64,000 nucleotides of DNA from Kamptonema formosum PCC 6407 (GTDB lineage Bacteria > Cyanobacteriota > Cyanobacteriia > Cyanobacteriales > Microcoleaceae), in contig NZ_KB235904.1 in assembly GCF_000332155.1 (NCBI RefSeq), positions 1,510,590-1,574,589 on the forward strand. The letters run 5' to 3'. A model generated the notes under the pieces. The model was given only the letters and a program-made list of their open reading frames with translations, made no database searches and had not been told where the DNA came from. Position numbers and translations under genes: made by a program. Of this stretch, positions 9,525-18,816 are shown one piece after another. The stretch's first letter is position 1. Every line of letters begins with the position of its first letter.

Positions 9525-10240
9525 ATAATAAAGTTCGCTAATCCTAAATATTTAATACCTTCTGGCGTGACTTCAAACCGACAAGGCAAGACTTCCACAC
9601 CCTCCAAAATTGCCTGTCTTAATAACTCTCCATAAACGCGATCGCAACTATCCCCAGGAGCAAAATTCGTACAGTCTCCGCGATTAATAAAATACAGCAT
9701 TACCGCTCTCGTACCCTGTCGCACTACCTCCATCAATTCTTTTAAATGCTTTTGTCCTCTCTCTGTTACTGTATCAGGAAATAAAGCCAATTCTCCTTGT
9801 GCCAAAGTAGTATTTTTTACTTCCAAGTAAATCGGTAAGTTACCACCATTGAGTAAAAAATCTACCCGACTTTTTTTCTCTTTGCCATAACCTACTTCTG
9901 GCAAAATTACACTATAATTATCTAATGGCAATAATTGTGACTCTAAAGCTAGCTTGATAATTCGATTTGGCAGAGCAGTATTAATTCCCACCCAAGTTGG
10001 TACAGTATCGCAAACTTGAATTAATTCCCAAGTATATGCTAATTTGCGTTTAATATTGTCGCTGTGGGATACTAGCACGGGATTACCCGGAATACAAACT
10101 CCTGTCATTGGGCCAGTATTGGGACAGTGAGCAGTGATTATTTCTCCCGAAGCTAGTTCAATATCGGCGAAAAATCGCTTGTAACGCTTGATTAAAATGC
10201 CGGGAGATAAAACGGGATATTTATAAATAAACTTTGTCAT
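9521..10240 (-). CDS. sfsA: DNA/RNA nuclease SfsA (sugar fermentation stimulation protein homologue)
   Basis: A 239-residue protein of the SfsA family, named from E. coli for an effect on maltose gene expression; the family has a nuclease-like fold. Diagnostic stretches are CPNTGPMTG (residues about 39-47), SRVDFLL, YLEVKNTTL and FPDTVTERGQKHL. The DF...EVKN arrangement resembles a PD-(D/E)xK nuclease core. Length is normal for the family. It converges on the kinase gene with a 4-bp overlap. The biological role in cyanobacteria is not known. Confidence 0.93.
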   Translation of the reverse strand: MTKFIYKYPVLSPGILIKRYKRFFADIELASGEIITAHCPNTGPMTGVCIPGNPVLVSHSDNIKRKLAYTWELIQVCDTVPTWVGINTALPNRIIKLALESQLLPLDNYSVILPEVGYGKEKKSRVDFLLNGGNLPIYLEVKNTTLAQGELALFPDTVTERGQKHLKELMEVVRQGTRAVMLYFINRGDCTNFAPGDSCDRVYGELLRQAILEGVEVLPCRFEVTPEGIKYLGLANFII

Positions 10241-10319
10241 TGGTAATTGGTAATTGGTAATATTAGTCTATTAATATTTAATCCATTTTACAACAAATAC
10301 CAGAAATTAGTCAACCCAT

Positions 10320-11075
10320 CTAACTCCTGGGAAAAAAACGCTTATTTTCCATACAATATTGCCAAGCAATCGCCTCTGGATCTCTCTGACAACTCCATTC
10401 AGAAAACTCAGCCTTGACCTTCCACTTACTAACAGTAGTAGGATGGACATTTAACCGATTAGCAAGTTCTACCTGAGTTAATAAAATTTGTGATTTTTCA
10501 ACTTCCTTACCTGGGGAAAGTGGGAATAATTGAGGACTTTTACGCTTCTCTTCCTGCTGACTTCTAACTTCCACAGGAGTTATAGACAAATTTTTGATAA
10601 TAGCCTCATCTGAACGATTCAGAGTATGCTCTAATGGCGGATTCACTGTAAGGGGTAAATCATTTACCAAATCATCATCTTCAGTTTTGTTCACAGATTG
10701 GGCAGTTTGAAAATAATATATTATTCCCCCTTGCTCAGTAACTTCAAATTCAGCCGCAAATTCTTTAGCTCGTTCATCTAAATACCGCTGAACCTGTGTA
10801 CCTGAAAACTTAGCATTCATCGCCAAATCTAAAGCAGTAACTCGCCCTTGATTTTCTTGAATTAACCGATAAAAAACCGCATCCAAATGAGCTAGTTTGT
10901 GTTGCTGCTGTCGCTGATAGCGTCTCCAGGCCCAGCCAACTCCGCCTATAAGTGCGATCGCCAGCAAGAAACGCCAGGATTCTAGAGTAGCAATCACGCC
11001 GAAGGAAATAGGGATAATCACAGTGAGATATCCCAAAATTCTGCTATTCTCTATATTGTTGCTGTTTTTGACCAT
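10320..11075 (-). CDS. Conserved membrane-anchored protein with helix-turn-helix-like ends
   Basis: A 251-residue protein. Two hydrophobic segments near residues 12-48 (ending IGGVGWAWRRYQRQ) anchor it in the membrane. Residues about 60-125 look like a winged-helix fold (RVTALDLAMNAKFSGTQVQRYLDERAKEF). The C terminus, LTQVELANRLNVHPTTVSKWK, is a good helix-turn-helix followed by a Trp-rich tail. Such a layout could be a membrane-bound DNA-binding regulator, but no named family was recognised. It is divergent from the lipoprotein at 11143, with only 67 bp between the two starts. Confidence 0.7.
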   Translation of the reverse strand: MVKNSNNIENSRILGYLTVIIPISFGVIATLESWRFLLAIALIGGVGWAWRRYQRQQQHKLAHLDAVFYRLIQENQGRVTALDLAMNAKFSGTQVQRYLDERAKEFAAEFEVTEQGGIIYYFQTAQSVNKTEDDDLVNDLPLTVNPPLEHTLNRSDEAIIKNLSITPVEVRSQQEEKRKSPQLFPLSPGKEVEKSQILLTQVELANRLNVHPTTVSKWKVKAEFSEWSCQRDPEAIAWQYCMENKRFFPRS

Positions 11076-11142
11076 AATTTCTAATTCAACTTATATTAAA
11101 TCCTTGTTCTTTCTTCTATAACCTTTTTCCAGGAGAGACTTT

Positions 11143-11616
11143 ATGAAGGTTGTTCGCAAACAGGCTAGCATGATTATAGCAATAGCTGCTTGCTATTTGC
11201 TCTTGACTGCGTGCGGTGAGAGTAAAGTTGCCCAATGTAAAAAACTTATTCAAGTAGTCAATAAAGGAAATGCTCTCATTGATTCTAAAAAAGATAACAG
11301 CGATGTAGGAAGTATCAAAAATCTTGCTAATGCTCTCAATCAAACGGCAAAAGACTTAGACACTTTAGAATTGACGGAAACAAATCTCAAAGGGTTTCAG
11401 AGTCGATTGAGCGCAGAATTCAGAGAACTCGGCAAATCACTTAGCGACATGGCTAAAGCTCTCGATAGGGGGAAAAATGCCCCGACTACCTCAGAGGGTC
11501 GAGAGCAGATCGAAAAGGCTAAGCGGGATGTAACTAAAGCAGGTCAAGCTGCCAATAAAGCTGCTAAAAATCAAGATAACTTGACTGGTGAACTTGCGGT
11601 TTACTGTAGTAAATAG
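11143..11616 (+). CDS. Hypothetical lipoprotein with coiled-coil body
   Basis: A 157-residue protein with a lipoprotein signal: a basic start MKVVRK, a hydrophobic core and the lipobox LLTAC, with Cys24 the lipid-modified residue. The mature part is mostly helical and charged (ALNQTAKDLDTLEL, LGKSLSDMAKALDRG), ending in a Cys near the C terminus (AVYCSK). AGGAG lies just upstream of the ATG. Similar short helical lipoproteins are common in cyanobacteria; no function is known. Confidence 0.75.
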   Translation: MKVVRKQASMIIAIAACYLLLTACGESKVAQCKKLIQVVNKGNALIDSKKDNSDVGSIKNLANALNQTAKDLDTLELTETNLKGFQSRLSAEFRELGKSLSDMAKALDRGKNAPTTSEGREQIEKAKRDVTKAGQAANKAAKNQDNLTGELAVYCSK

Positions 11617-11621
11617 GTAAT

Positions 11622-12017
11622 TGTTGGTTGTTAGTGGTTAGTTGTTGGTTGTTAGTGGTTAGCTGTTGGTTGTTGGTTGTTGGTTGTTAGTTGTTGGTTG
11701 TTGGTTGTTCGTTGCTAGTTGTTCGTGGTCATTGCGAGCGTAGCGAAGCAATCGCAAGGTATAGGAGTCGCTAGCTATATATATTCTATATAACCACGAT
11801 CGGAGGACTAAAGCCCAACTACATACCTCATCTATCAGAGAAAGAGTATATCATTCTTAGCCATTAGCACGTCGAAGCGATATCGACCTATTGCGATTGC
11901 TTCGCTACGCTCGCAATGACAACGAATACCTAAGTTTAACAACGAACAAACAACAATCCACCACTAACAACTAACAACTAACAACTAACAACTAACCACT
12001 AACAACTAACCACTAAC
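11622..12017. repeat. About 400-bp compound inverted repeat (heptamer arms plus 30-bp core arms)
   Basis: Fills the gap between convergent genes. The inner arms are a 30-bp perfect inverted repeat at 11728-11757 and 11891-11920, beginning GTCATTGCGAGCG. The outer arms are arrays of GTTGGTT/GTTAGTG heptamers on the left and complementary CTAACAA/CACTAAC heptamers on the right, so the whole stretch can fold on itself. The middle (11758-11890) has no coding capacity. It looks like a non-autonomous repeat element or a fold-back array. Confidence 0.75.
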
Positions 12018-12020
12018 AAT

Positions 12021-12548
12021 TCAATGATGAATTTCTAAATTTAAAACATAGTGTCCCAATTGAATTTTTTCCGACCATAGCTCATATTCTAACCGCAGAT
12101 GTTCTGGTAAAGGTCGTCCTGTTAAAATCAACTTGCGGGTGAAATTACGGAGCCGCAATTGTCCGGGAGTTATGAATGAGTCGCTCTGGAGCCAATAGCG
12201 ACTAAGACCGTACATTTCCCGCTCCCAGAGGTGGCGGTAACTGTAATTTCCATTTCCTTGCATCGTCATAATCACTCGGAAAGGGGAAACTTCTAACCAC
12301 AGAAGTCGGGGTTTTGTGACGGGTGGTAAAGTAGCAATGTCCTCAGAGGTAAAACCTTGAGGTTCCTTGTCAATAATTGCTGGTTCGTGTAACAGCAAGT
12401 GGAATCGATCGCGGTCTTTTTGATAGAGTGTGGCAGCGGTTTCAACGACTGACCATAGTGGTAAGTCTGTAGATACTAGCGAAAGACTTACAGGCTTGCG
12501 GTGATGGGTCAGCATAAAATTTGAGCGTTCTTGGGGGTAATTAGTCAT
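12021..12548 (-). CDS. Conserved cyanobacterial protein of unknown function
   Basis: A 175-residue soluble protein with no signal peptide or membrane segment. It is rich in Trp, Leu and Arg, with blocks such as WLEVSPFRVIMTMQGNGNYSYRHLWEREMYGLSRYW and a C-terminal LEYELWSEKIQLGHYVLNLEIHH. The composition and well-defined start suggest a real gene. I do not recognise a family. It is divergent from aroA, with a heptamer array in the gap. Confidence 0.65.
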   Translation of the reverse strand: MTNYPQERSNFMLTHHRKPVSLSLVSTDLPLWSVVETAATLYQKDRDRFHLLLHEPAIIDKEPQGFTSEDIATLPPVTKPRLLWLEVSPFRVIMTMQGNGNYSYRHLWEREMYGLSRYWLQSDSFITPGQLRLRNFTRKLILTGRPLPEHLRLEYELWSEKIQLGHYVLNLEIHH

Positions 12549-12551
12549 TCA

Positions 12552-12677
12552 GTAGTCCTGAGTCCTGAGTCCTAAGTCCTGAGTTGTGATGTGAGTTGTA
12601 AGTCCTGAACTCTGAGCCCTGAGCCCTGAGTCTTGAGTTCTAAGCCTTGATTTTTCAATCAGGACTCACAACTGAGT
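12552..12677. repeat. Degenerate GTCCTGA heptamer array
   Basis: About a dozen imperfect copies of AGTCCTG/AGCCCTG heptamers, ending with inverted copies (CAGGACT near 12660), so the ends can pair. STRR-type repeat between divergent genes; no gene is present. Confidence 0.7.
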
Positions 12678-12745
12678 AGCGATCGCACTTTAATGACTGG
12701 GAAAGCGGTACGATAGCTAACGCAGTCCCACACCAGTTTATCTCA

Positions 12746-14104
12746 ATGCCACCAGTCATCGTCACTGCGAAAACCACTGAAAATGAAACTTTAATAATTC
12801 AAAAACCCCCATTGGGTCTGTCGCTACAAGGCCGCATCCGAATTCCGGGGGATAAATCTATTTCTCATCGAGCTTTAATGTTAGGAGCGATCGCTTCTGG
12901 AGAAACTACTATCGAGGGACTGCTTTTAGGGGAAGACCCCCGCAGCACTGCTAAATGTTTCGCCTCGATGGGAGCGGAAATTTCTAAACTGAATGCCGAA
13001 TTAGTGCGGGTTAAAGGCTTTGGACTCGGCGAGTTACGGGAACCGAAGGATATCTTAGACACTGGTAACTCCGGTACTACCATGCGGCTAATGATGGGAA
13101 TTTTAGCTTCTCACCCCGGACGTTTTTTTACGGTAACGGGGGATAGTTCCATGCGATCGCGTCCTATGTCCCGCGTTGTCAAACCCCTGCAACAAATGGG
13201 GGCTCAAATTTGGGGTAGAGAAAGCCACTCTCTGGCCCCCCTAGCCGTACTCGGACAACGGCTAAAACCCATTCACTACCATTCTCCCATTGCTTCAGCT
13301 CAAGTCAAATCCTGCATTTTGTTGGCTGGTTTAATGGCAGAGGGAGAAACAACGGTGACAGAACCGGCTCTTTCGCGGGATCATAGCGAAAGGATGCTAC
13401 AAGCTTTTGGAGCTAAAGTTAGTGTCGATCCCGATACTTGCAGCGTGACAGTTACGGGCCCGGCGAAACTGCAAGGTCAAGCCGTAATTGTCCCTGGTGA
13501 CATCAGTTCCGCAGCCTTTTGGCTGGTAGCGGGAGCTATTGTCCCCGATTCGGAGCTAACTATTGAGAATGTTGGGGTTAATCCTACTCGTACTGGCATT
13601 TTAGAAGCTTTGGCGATGATGGGAGCTAACATTGAGCTACAAAATCAGCGGTTAGTAGCTGGAGAACCCGTCGCCGATATTGTTGTCCGCAATAGTGGAA
13701 AACTTAAGGGTTGTACCATTTCGGGTGACTTAATCCCTCGCTTGATTGACGAAATCCCGATTTTAGCAGTAGCGGCGATCTTTGCCGAAGGGACTACAAC
13801 AATTCGGGATGCGGCGGAGTTGCGGGTCAAAGAGAGCGATCGCTTAGCTGTGATGGCAAGCCAGCTCAACCGCATGGGAGCTCAGATTACAGAATTACCC
13901 GATGGTTTAGAAATCGCTGGGGGGACAGCTTTGACGGGTACAGACCTTGACAGTCACACCGATCATCGGATTGCTATGAGTCTCGCGATCGCGGCCCTCA
14001 ATGCTTCTGGTATTACCGCCATTCACCGCGCCGAAGCCGCCTCTATCTCTTACCCAGACTTCACTGCTACTCTCAAACAACTTACAGACAGTTTTGAGTT
14101 TTGA
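12746..14104 (+). CDS. aroA: 3-phosphoshikimate 1-carboxyvinyltransferase (EPSP synthase)
   Basis: A 452-residue enzyme of the shikimate pathway, joining phosphoenolpyruvate to shikimate 3-phosphate in the cytosol. Family motifs: [19 protein letters not shown] near residue 35, [12 protein letters not shown] near 105, [13 protein letters not shown] near 132 and RVKESDRLA near 360. Length is normal. It ends next to a 16-bp inverted repeat and converges on the CURT1-like gene. Confidence 0.97.
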   Translation: MPPVIVTAKTTENETLIIQKPPLGLSLQGRIRIPGDKSISHRALMLGAIASGETTIEGLLLGEDPRSTAKCFASMGAEISKLNAELVRVKGFGLGELREPKDILDTGNSGTTMRLMMGILASHPGRFFTVTGDSSMRSRPMSRVVKPLQQMGAQIWGRESHSLAPLAVLGQRLKPIHYHSPIASAQVKSCILLAGLMAEGETTVTEPALSRDHSERMLQAFGAKVSVDPDTCSVTVTGPAKLQGQAVIVPGDISSAAFWLVAGAIVPDSELTIENVGVNPTRTGILEALAMMGANIELQNQRLVAGEPVADIVVRNSGKLKGCTISGDLIPRLIDEIPILAVAAIFAEGTTTIRDAAELRVKESDRLAVMASQLNRMGAQITELPDGLEIAGGTALTGTDLDSHTDHRIAMSLAIAALNASGITAIHRAEAASISYPDFTATLKQLTDSFEF

Positions 14105-14117
14105 GCCGCCTTGGGAG

Positions 14118-14234
14118 TTTTGAGTTTTGAGTTATAAATTATGCAAAACTCATGGCTAAAAACCGCAATTACGGCGAGTGAGTTGGCAATTGTCTTTAAT
14201 TCAAAATTTAAAACTCCCAACTCAAAACTCAAAA
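14118..14234. repeat. 16-bp inverted repeat between convergent aroA and CURT1-like genes
   Basis: TTTTGAGTTTTGAGTT at 14118-14133 and its perfect complement at 14219-14234. The arms are direct repeats of GAGTTTT-type heptamers in opposite orientation, spanning the whole gap between the two stop codons. A hairpin here could end transcription from both sides (inference). Confidence 0.6.
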
Positions 14235-14238
14235 TTAA

Positions 14239-14670
14239 TTACTTGCCGAGAACTTGTTCTTTGAAAGATTCAATTTCCGCAGACAATTCTTGACGGTTAG
14301 AAGCGCGGAGCAAGTAGCGGTAAACAAACCAACCAGTATATCCCATACCAACTAACTCAAAGGTGGTCGATAGTAGAGGAATATCGTTAAGCGAATCCAA
14401 CACTGCTAGAGTTACTTTAATCGTGATGCCGCCTGCCGCAATCAAACCAATAGTAATAAGCGCTTTTTGGTATTCTTGAAAAAAATTGGATACATAAGCC
14501 GGCAGTTCAGACAAAACAGAGAAAACTTGGTCTTTGATCTGCTGCAACTGAGCTGCTGAGTCCTTTGCGGGAGGTAGTGCAGCTATAGCACCGGGTTTTT
14601 CGAGGTTAATCTCTACTTGAGCCGTTGCAGTTTTCAGTTCAGTTTCATCAGAAGGGTTGGCTTGAGTCAT
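14239..14670 (-). CDS. CAAD-domain thylakoid protein (CURT1-like)
   Basis: A 143-residue protein with a variable acidic N terminus followed by a CAAD domain: an amphipathic helix (LPAYVSNFFQEYQ), two membrane helices (ALITIGLIAAGGITIKVTLAVL and the TFELVGMGYTGWFVYRYLL segment) and a charged helix (RQELSAEIESFKEQVLGK). It matches the layout and length of cyanobacterial CurT/CURT1, which bends thylakoid membranes. ATG at 14670 is preferred over one five codons upstream because GAGGAAG lies just before it. Confidence 0.88.
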   Translation of the reverse strand: MTQANPSDETELKTATAQVEINLEKPGAIAALPPAKDSAAQLQQIKDQVFSVLSELPAYVSNFFQEYQKALITIGLIAAGGITIKVTLAVLDSLNDIPLLSTTFELVGMGYTGWFVYRYLLRASNRQELSAEIESFKEQVLGK

Positions 14671-15007
14671 TTTATACTTCCTCACTTGCGACGTGGATTG
14701 AAAAAATAAGAATTGCTAGCAATCTAATTTTCAGAAAATTAGCATGAGAGCAACAACATTGCCAAACTGTTGTTAATTATCTAACTTAACATACTCGGTT
14801 TAAGGAAAGGGAGATTATAAACAGAGGTTTTTAATCGGGTTTTAACCCAATTAAAATATTAATCTGTCTGGGGAGAGAGAGCGCTCTCCTACAAGCCAAG
14901 GCTGGGATTAATCCCTAGCTGTGTATCTACCTTTGTGACGATCTTGGCTGCTCGATTGCAGCCAAGTCGAGCGATGATATTGTAGCGAAGGTAGTTGCAG
15001 CTTTAAT
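14671..15007. other. Intergenic region with several small hairpins
   Basis: No gene was seen. It contains CTAATTTT-CAG-AAAATTAG at 14724-14742 (leader side of the CURT1-like gene), a GAGAGCGCTCTC palindrome at 14877-14888, and a 9-bp hairpin CTTGGCTGC-TCGATT-GCAGCCAAG at 14943-14966. The last is about 40 bp after the D-lactate dehydrogenase stop and is the best terminator candidate, though it has no T-run. Confidence 0.45.
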
Positions 15008-16015
15008 TTATTTCCGCAACCGCTCAACGCTGACTTCATTAGCACAAGGGCGATCTTGTTCAAAGTCCGTGATATTGGCCAGAGTTGTCTCGGCAATATT
15101 CCGCAAAGCTTCCTCGGTGAAGAAAGCTTGATGACCCGTGATTAGCACGTTGGGGAACGTGAGCAGGCGTTGAAACACATCGTCCTGAATCACGTATTCA
15201 GACAAATTTTCAAAGAACAGATCGCTCTCTTGCTCGTAAACATCTAAGCCGAGATAGCCGATTTTACCGGATTTTAGTGCTTTTGTCGCGGCTTCAGCGT
15301 CAATTAAAGCGCCGCGACTGGTATTGATTACCATTACCCCATCTTTCATCTGAGCAAGAGCTTCATCGTCGATCAGGTGGTAAGTTTCGTGGGTCAGGGG
15401 ACAGTGAAGGCTGATAATGTCAGAGCGAGCAAAGAGTTCGGATAAGGAAACGTATTCCATACCTAAATTTAGGCATTCAGGGCTTTGGAAAACGTCATAT
15501 CCTAGCAGTTTCATGCCAAATCCGCTGAGAATTTTGGCTGTCAGTGCTCCAATTTTACCCGTACCGACGATTCCCGCCGTTCGTCCGTGTAGGTCAAAAC
15601 CCAAAAGGCCATCGAGGGCGAAGTTACCTTCGCGAACCCGGTTGTAGGCGCGGTGAATTTTGCGGTTGAGTGCCAACATCATGCCAACTGCGTGTTCAGC
15701 AACGGCGTAAGGAGAATAAGCGGGTACTCGCACGACGGTAAGTCCTAGTTCCTGCGCTGCGCTCAAGTCTACATGATTGAATCCGGCAGAACGGAGGGCG
15801 ATTAAACGAGTTCCTTGGCTGGCGATCGCTGCTAAGATTGTCGCATCTAGGAGATCGTTGACAAAAATGCAGATGACGGGAAATCCAGCAGCTAAGACGC
15901 TAGTTTCCAAGTTTATGCGCGGTTCTAGAAATACTAACTCGTGTCCATGTTTCTCGTTGGCGACGGAGAGAAACTGGCGATCGTAGGATTTCGTGCTGAA
16001 TACGGCGACCTTCAT
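15008..16015 (-). CDS. D-lactate dehydrogenase-like 2-hydroxyacid dehydrogenase
   Basis: A 335-residue NAD-dependent D-2-hydroxyacid dehydrogenase, most like D-lactate dehydrogenase (pyruvate to D-lactate in fermentation). Visible: N-terminal [16 protein letters not shown], nucleotide-binding GIVGTGKIG near residue 150, the SRG stretch with catalytic Arg, YEQES with catalytic Glu, and [12 protein letters not shown] with catalytic His near the end. A TTG ten codons upstream was rejected in favour of the ATG at 16015, which begins at the family's N terminus. Confidence 0.9.
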   Translation of the reverse strand: MKVAVFSTKSYDRQFLSVANEKHGHELVFLEPRINLETSVLAAGFPVICIFVNDLLDATILAAIASQGTRLIALRSAGFNHVDLSAAQELGLTVVRVPAYSPYAVAEHAVGMMLALNRKIHRAYNRVREGNFALDGLLGFDLHGRTAGIVGTGKIGALTAKILSGFGMKLLGYDVFQSPECLNLGMEYVSLSELFARSDIISLHCPLTHETYHLIDDEALAQMKDGVMVINTSRGALIDAEAATKALKSGKIGYLGLDVYEQESDLFFENLSEYVIQDDVFQRLLTFPNVLITGHQAFFTEEALRNIAETTLANITDFEQDRPCANEVSVERLRK

Positions 16016-16166
16016 TGCGGTTGGCTGTGGATAAAGAGTCTCCAATCCCCTTAAAAAGGGTTTTTTCCCTTATCTTTTTTTTTAAGGGTAAGGCTGTTTG
16101 ATTGTAGCATTAAATCGAGCGATAAAAACCGAATCGATCGTCCAGAAGTAATAGAGGCTTTTCCCG

Positions 16167-16748
16167 ATGAGTTTAATCACAACTGGCGTAACGCTTGGGG
16201 AGTCAACAGGTAAATTAATTGTTCTTAATCTGAGTAGATACCGCAAAGCACGGATTTGGCTGGGTACATTGCCAGAACTAAACTATCCAGTAGTCAAGGT
16301 TTTGTCACGGACTAAAAAAGATGCGAAAAAAATTGATATTTCTGAAGTGCGGCGCACAGCTATTGAGATGTTTATTCCAACAGGAGGTCGCTTTATCTAC
16401 GGACTCCTAGAGTCTGAGTTTACGCCCACAAATTCAGGAGAATTTTCTATCAAAGTTGCAACTTCTACAGATACAGGAAATCCTGTTGATTGGTCGCTGG
16501 CTGCAAGCGTTGATGAAGTGTGCGCCGGAATTCCGTTAGAATACTCTGAGAGCGTTATCGAAGGTGCATTGAGTGCCGCAGATGTTCTCGGCTCTGGTAT
16601 TCTTTGCTTTGAAGGTGGCGCTCACGGTGCTCTAGGTTCTTCCAATCGCATTTTTAGACACTTAGCTACTACCGCAGTTCGGATACTTGCTTGTCCATTC
16701 GAGTCAGTTTCCGAGCAGAATTTAACTGCTCTTGTTGCTGGCTTTTAA
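16167..16748 (+). CDS. Unrecognised protein, 193 residues
   Basis: A soluble protein with no signal or membrane segment. The segment IPLEYSESVIEGALSAADVLGSGILCFEGGAHGALGSSNRIFRH resembles in flavour domain IV of elongation factor G (EYxxAVxEGA, then Gly-rich), but this is weak and the GTPase part is absent. Codon use matches neighbours. It stands alone, divergent from the lactate dehydrogenase gene. No function is assigned. Confidence 0.6.
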   Translation: MSLITTGVTLGESTGKLIVLNLSRYRKARIWLGTLPELNYPVVKVLSRTKKDAKKIDISEVRRTAIEMFIPTGGRFIYGLLESEFTPTNSGEFSIKVATSTDTGNPVDWSLAASVDEVCAGIPLEYSESVIEGALSAADVLGSGILCFEGGAHGALGSSNRIFRHLATTAVRILACPFESVSEQNLTALVAGF

Positions 16749-16825
16749 GCAGAGTTTATATATTTATCAGTTATGTTTTGCGAGCGCACTTAAGAGACAA
16801 TTGAAATTAAAAAGTACCATAAATC

Positions 16826-16993
16826 ATGCAAATTACGATCGACCTTCCCGATAACTTGCCCCTGACTGAAGCTGATGTGCGGAGAGAACTCGCGATCGTA
16901 CTTTATCAGCAGCACAACCTCCATATTCATAATAATGCTAGGGCGATCGCGCAACCTCTGGTAGTAGGATTAGTGTGTGATGGGTCATACTGA
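16826..16993 (+). pseudogene. UPF0175-type antitoxin-like remnant
   Basis: A short frame of 55 residues beginning MQITIDLPDNLPLTEADVRRE followed by LAIVLYQQ, which is the typical N terminus of UPF0175 proteins (about 80-90 residues, found next to toxin-like PIN proteins). After Gln29 the similarity ends and the frame runs into HIP1-rich sequence and a stop at 16991, so the helix-turn-helix half is missing. Probably a decayed gene. No toxin partner is visible. It sits in the otherwise empty stretch 16749-17276, whose second half is AT-rich and should hold the promoter of the ferritin-like gene. Confidence 0.6.
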
Positions 16994-17276
16994 CTAAAAT
17001 CTTAACGTAGAGTTCGGCTAACAGTGCGATCGCTACCGATCTAGTCACCTTCCCGATTAAGATAATTGAGAAATATGTTCAAAATTATTACCAATTATTG
17101 ACGACGCAGGGCTATTATTAAAACAATCCGTAAAAATATTACATTAAAAATTATTAATGGTTTAATGCTTGATATAGTATGAGGGAAAACAGGGACAAAA
17201 TAACGATTGCTCTTCAATCGAAACTCCTGACCTCCAATTTTTTACTTTCGTTACGTTCTAATACCAAGTACAACAA

Positions 17277-17711
17277 ATGAGAGAACTTGACCAAAAGAAA
17301 ACCATTGAACTGCTAATTTCCATTATGGAGTGTGAACTAGCTGGTGTCGTTCGCTATACTCACTATGCACTGATGGTAACAGGGCCCAACCGCATTCCCA
17401 TTGTACAGTTTTTTCAGGGACAAGCAACTGAATCTTTGCTCCACGCTCAACAGGTAGGAGAAATTCTTACAGGTTTAGAGGGGCATCCTAGCCAGAAAAT
17501 TGCTCCCATTGAAGAAACCTATAAGCACTCGATTAGAGACCTTTTAGAGGAGAGTCTAAACCATGAGAAAAAAGCGCTGAGTATCTACAAGGATTTGCTC
17601 GAAGTTGTAGAAGATGCCAGCGTTTATTTAGAAGAATTTACCCGAACTCTAATTGGTCAAGAAGAACTGCATCAGGTTGAACTAAAAAAGATGTTGCGGG
17701 ATTTTAGTTGA
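17277..17711 (+). CDS. Ferritin-like diiron protein (bacterioferritin-type)
   Basis: A 144-residue four-helix ferritin-like protein. Candidate diiron ligands: Glu in MECELAG (helix A), Glu and His in ATESLLHAQQ (helix B), Glu in SLNHEKKAL (helix C) and the Glu/His pair in QEELHQVE (helix D). Such proteins oxidise and store iron in the cytosol. No obvious haem-binding Met was identified, so the bacterioferritin name is tentative. It is followed 115 bp later by an FTR1 iron permease on the same strand, which supports a role in iron handling. Confidence 0.8.
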   Translation: MRELDQKKTIELLISIMECELAGVVRYTHYALMVTGPNRIPIVQFFQGQATESLLHAQQVGEILTGLEGHPSQKIAPIEETYKHSIRDLLEESLNHEKKALSIYKDLLEVVEDASVYLEEFTRTLIGQEELHQVELKKMLRDFS

Positions 17712-17826
17712 TTGTTAATGGTTAACTGTTAATTGTTAACTGTTAACCGTTAACTGTGTTAGTGGTTAGTTGCCCTTAAAAAGATACTGACCGCTAACAA
17801 CCAACAAATAACAAATAACAAAAATA

Positions 17827-18771
17827 ATGAATTTTAGTGAAGCTATACCAACATTTTTAATTACTCTGCGCGAAGGAGTCGAAGCAGCCTTAGTAGTCGG
17901 AATTGTACTTGCTTGCTTGCAAAAAGCTCAGCAAAGTTATCTCAATTCTTGGGTGTATAGCGGTGTGGGAGTAGGAATTGCTGCTAGTGGTTTAGTGGGA
18001 GTATTATTCAGTTTTTTATTACAAGTAGTTTCTAACTCCGATCGACCTTATACTCCCGTCATGAAGCAATTGCTAGAAGCTAGCTTTGGTGCAATTGCGA
18101 TCGCGATGCTGAGTTGGATGCTAATTTGGATGACTCAACAAGCACGATTTCTGAAATCTGAAGTGGAAGGTGCAGTGACAACAGTTTTAAAACAAGATAG
18201 TAATGCTGGTTGGGGAATATTTACTTTAATTTTTATTGCTGTCCTCCGCGAAGGTTTTGAAACTGTTTTATTTATCACTGCCAAATTTCAACAAGGCTTA
18301 GTTCCAGCTTTTGGCGCTTTAGCAGGTTTAGTGATGGCTGTAGTTATAGGCGTGCTCTTGTTCAAATTGGGAGTTAAAATTAATCTCCGCCAGTTTTTCC
18401 AAGTTATGGGAATTTTCTTACTCTTTATTGTAGCAGGTTTGGTAGTATCAATGGTAGGACATTTAGACAAGGCTGTTAATGCTTATGCCCAGATTCAAAA
18501 TAATGCTGAAGTCCTGTGTTTCTATTCAAATCGGATGGCTGAAGTTCACTCCTGTATTTTAGGGCCGATGGTTTGGAATGCAACTCATATCTTGCCGGAT
18601 GGTCAATTTCCTGGTATCCTGTTGAAAACTCTGTTTGGATATAGAGAGCGACTCTATCTCGTACAAGCAGTGAGTTATGTCTTATTTTTGCTCGGTGTCG
18701 GTGGTTTCTATCTGCAAAACTTAGCTGTAGCATCAGAAAATAAGACGCAGTTACCTAAAGCCCAAAGTTAG
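17827..18771 (+). CDS. FTR1-family iron permease
   Basis: A 314-residue inner-membrane protein with about seven hydrophobic segments and both family signatures: REGVEAALVVG near residue 16 and REGFETVLF near 145 (the REGxE iron-binding motifs). FTR1/EfeU proteins import iron, usually after oxidation or via partner proteins. No EfeO/EfeB or multicopper oxidase gene is nearby; the upstream ferritin-like protein is the only iron partner in view. The 17712-17826 gap is filled by TTAACTG/TAACAAA-type heptamers. Confidence 0.92.
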   Translation: MNFSEAIPTFLITLREGVEAALVVGIVLACLQKAQQSYLNSWVYSGVGVGIAASGLVGVLFSFLLQVVSNSDRPYTPVMKQLLEASFGAIAIAMLSWMLIWMTQQARFLKSEVEGAVTTVLKQDSNAGWGIFTLIFIAVLREGFETVLFITAKFQQGLVPAFGALAGLVMAVVIGVLLFKLGVKINLRQFFQVMGIFLLFIVAGLVVSMVGHLDKAVNAYAQIQNNAEVLCFYSNRMAEVHSCILGPMVWNATHILPDGQFPGILLKTLFGYRERLYLVQAVSYVLFLLGVGGFYLQNLAVASENKTQLPKAQS

Positions 18772-18816
18772 CTCATTTGTAAGACAAATCTAATCACTCT
18801 AGCTGTAAGTAGACAA

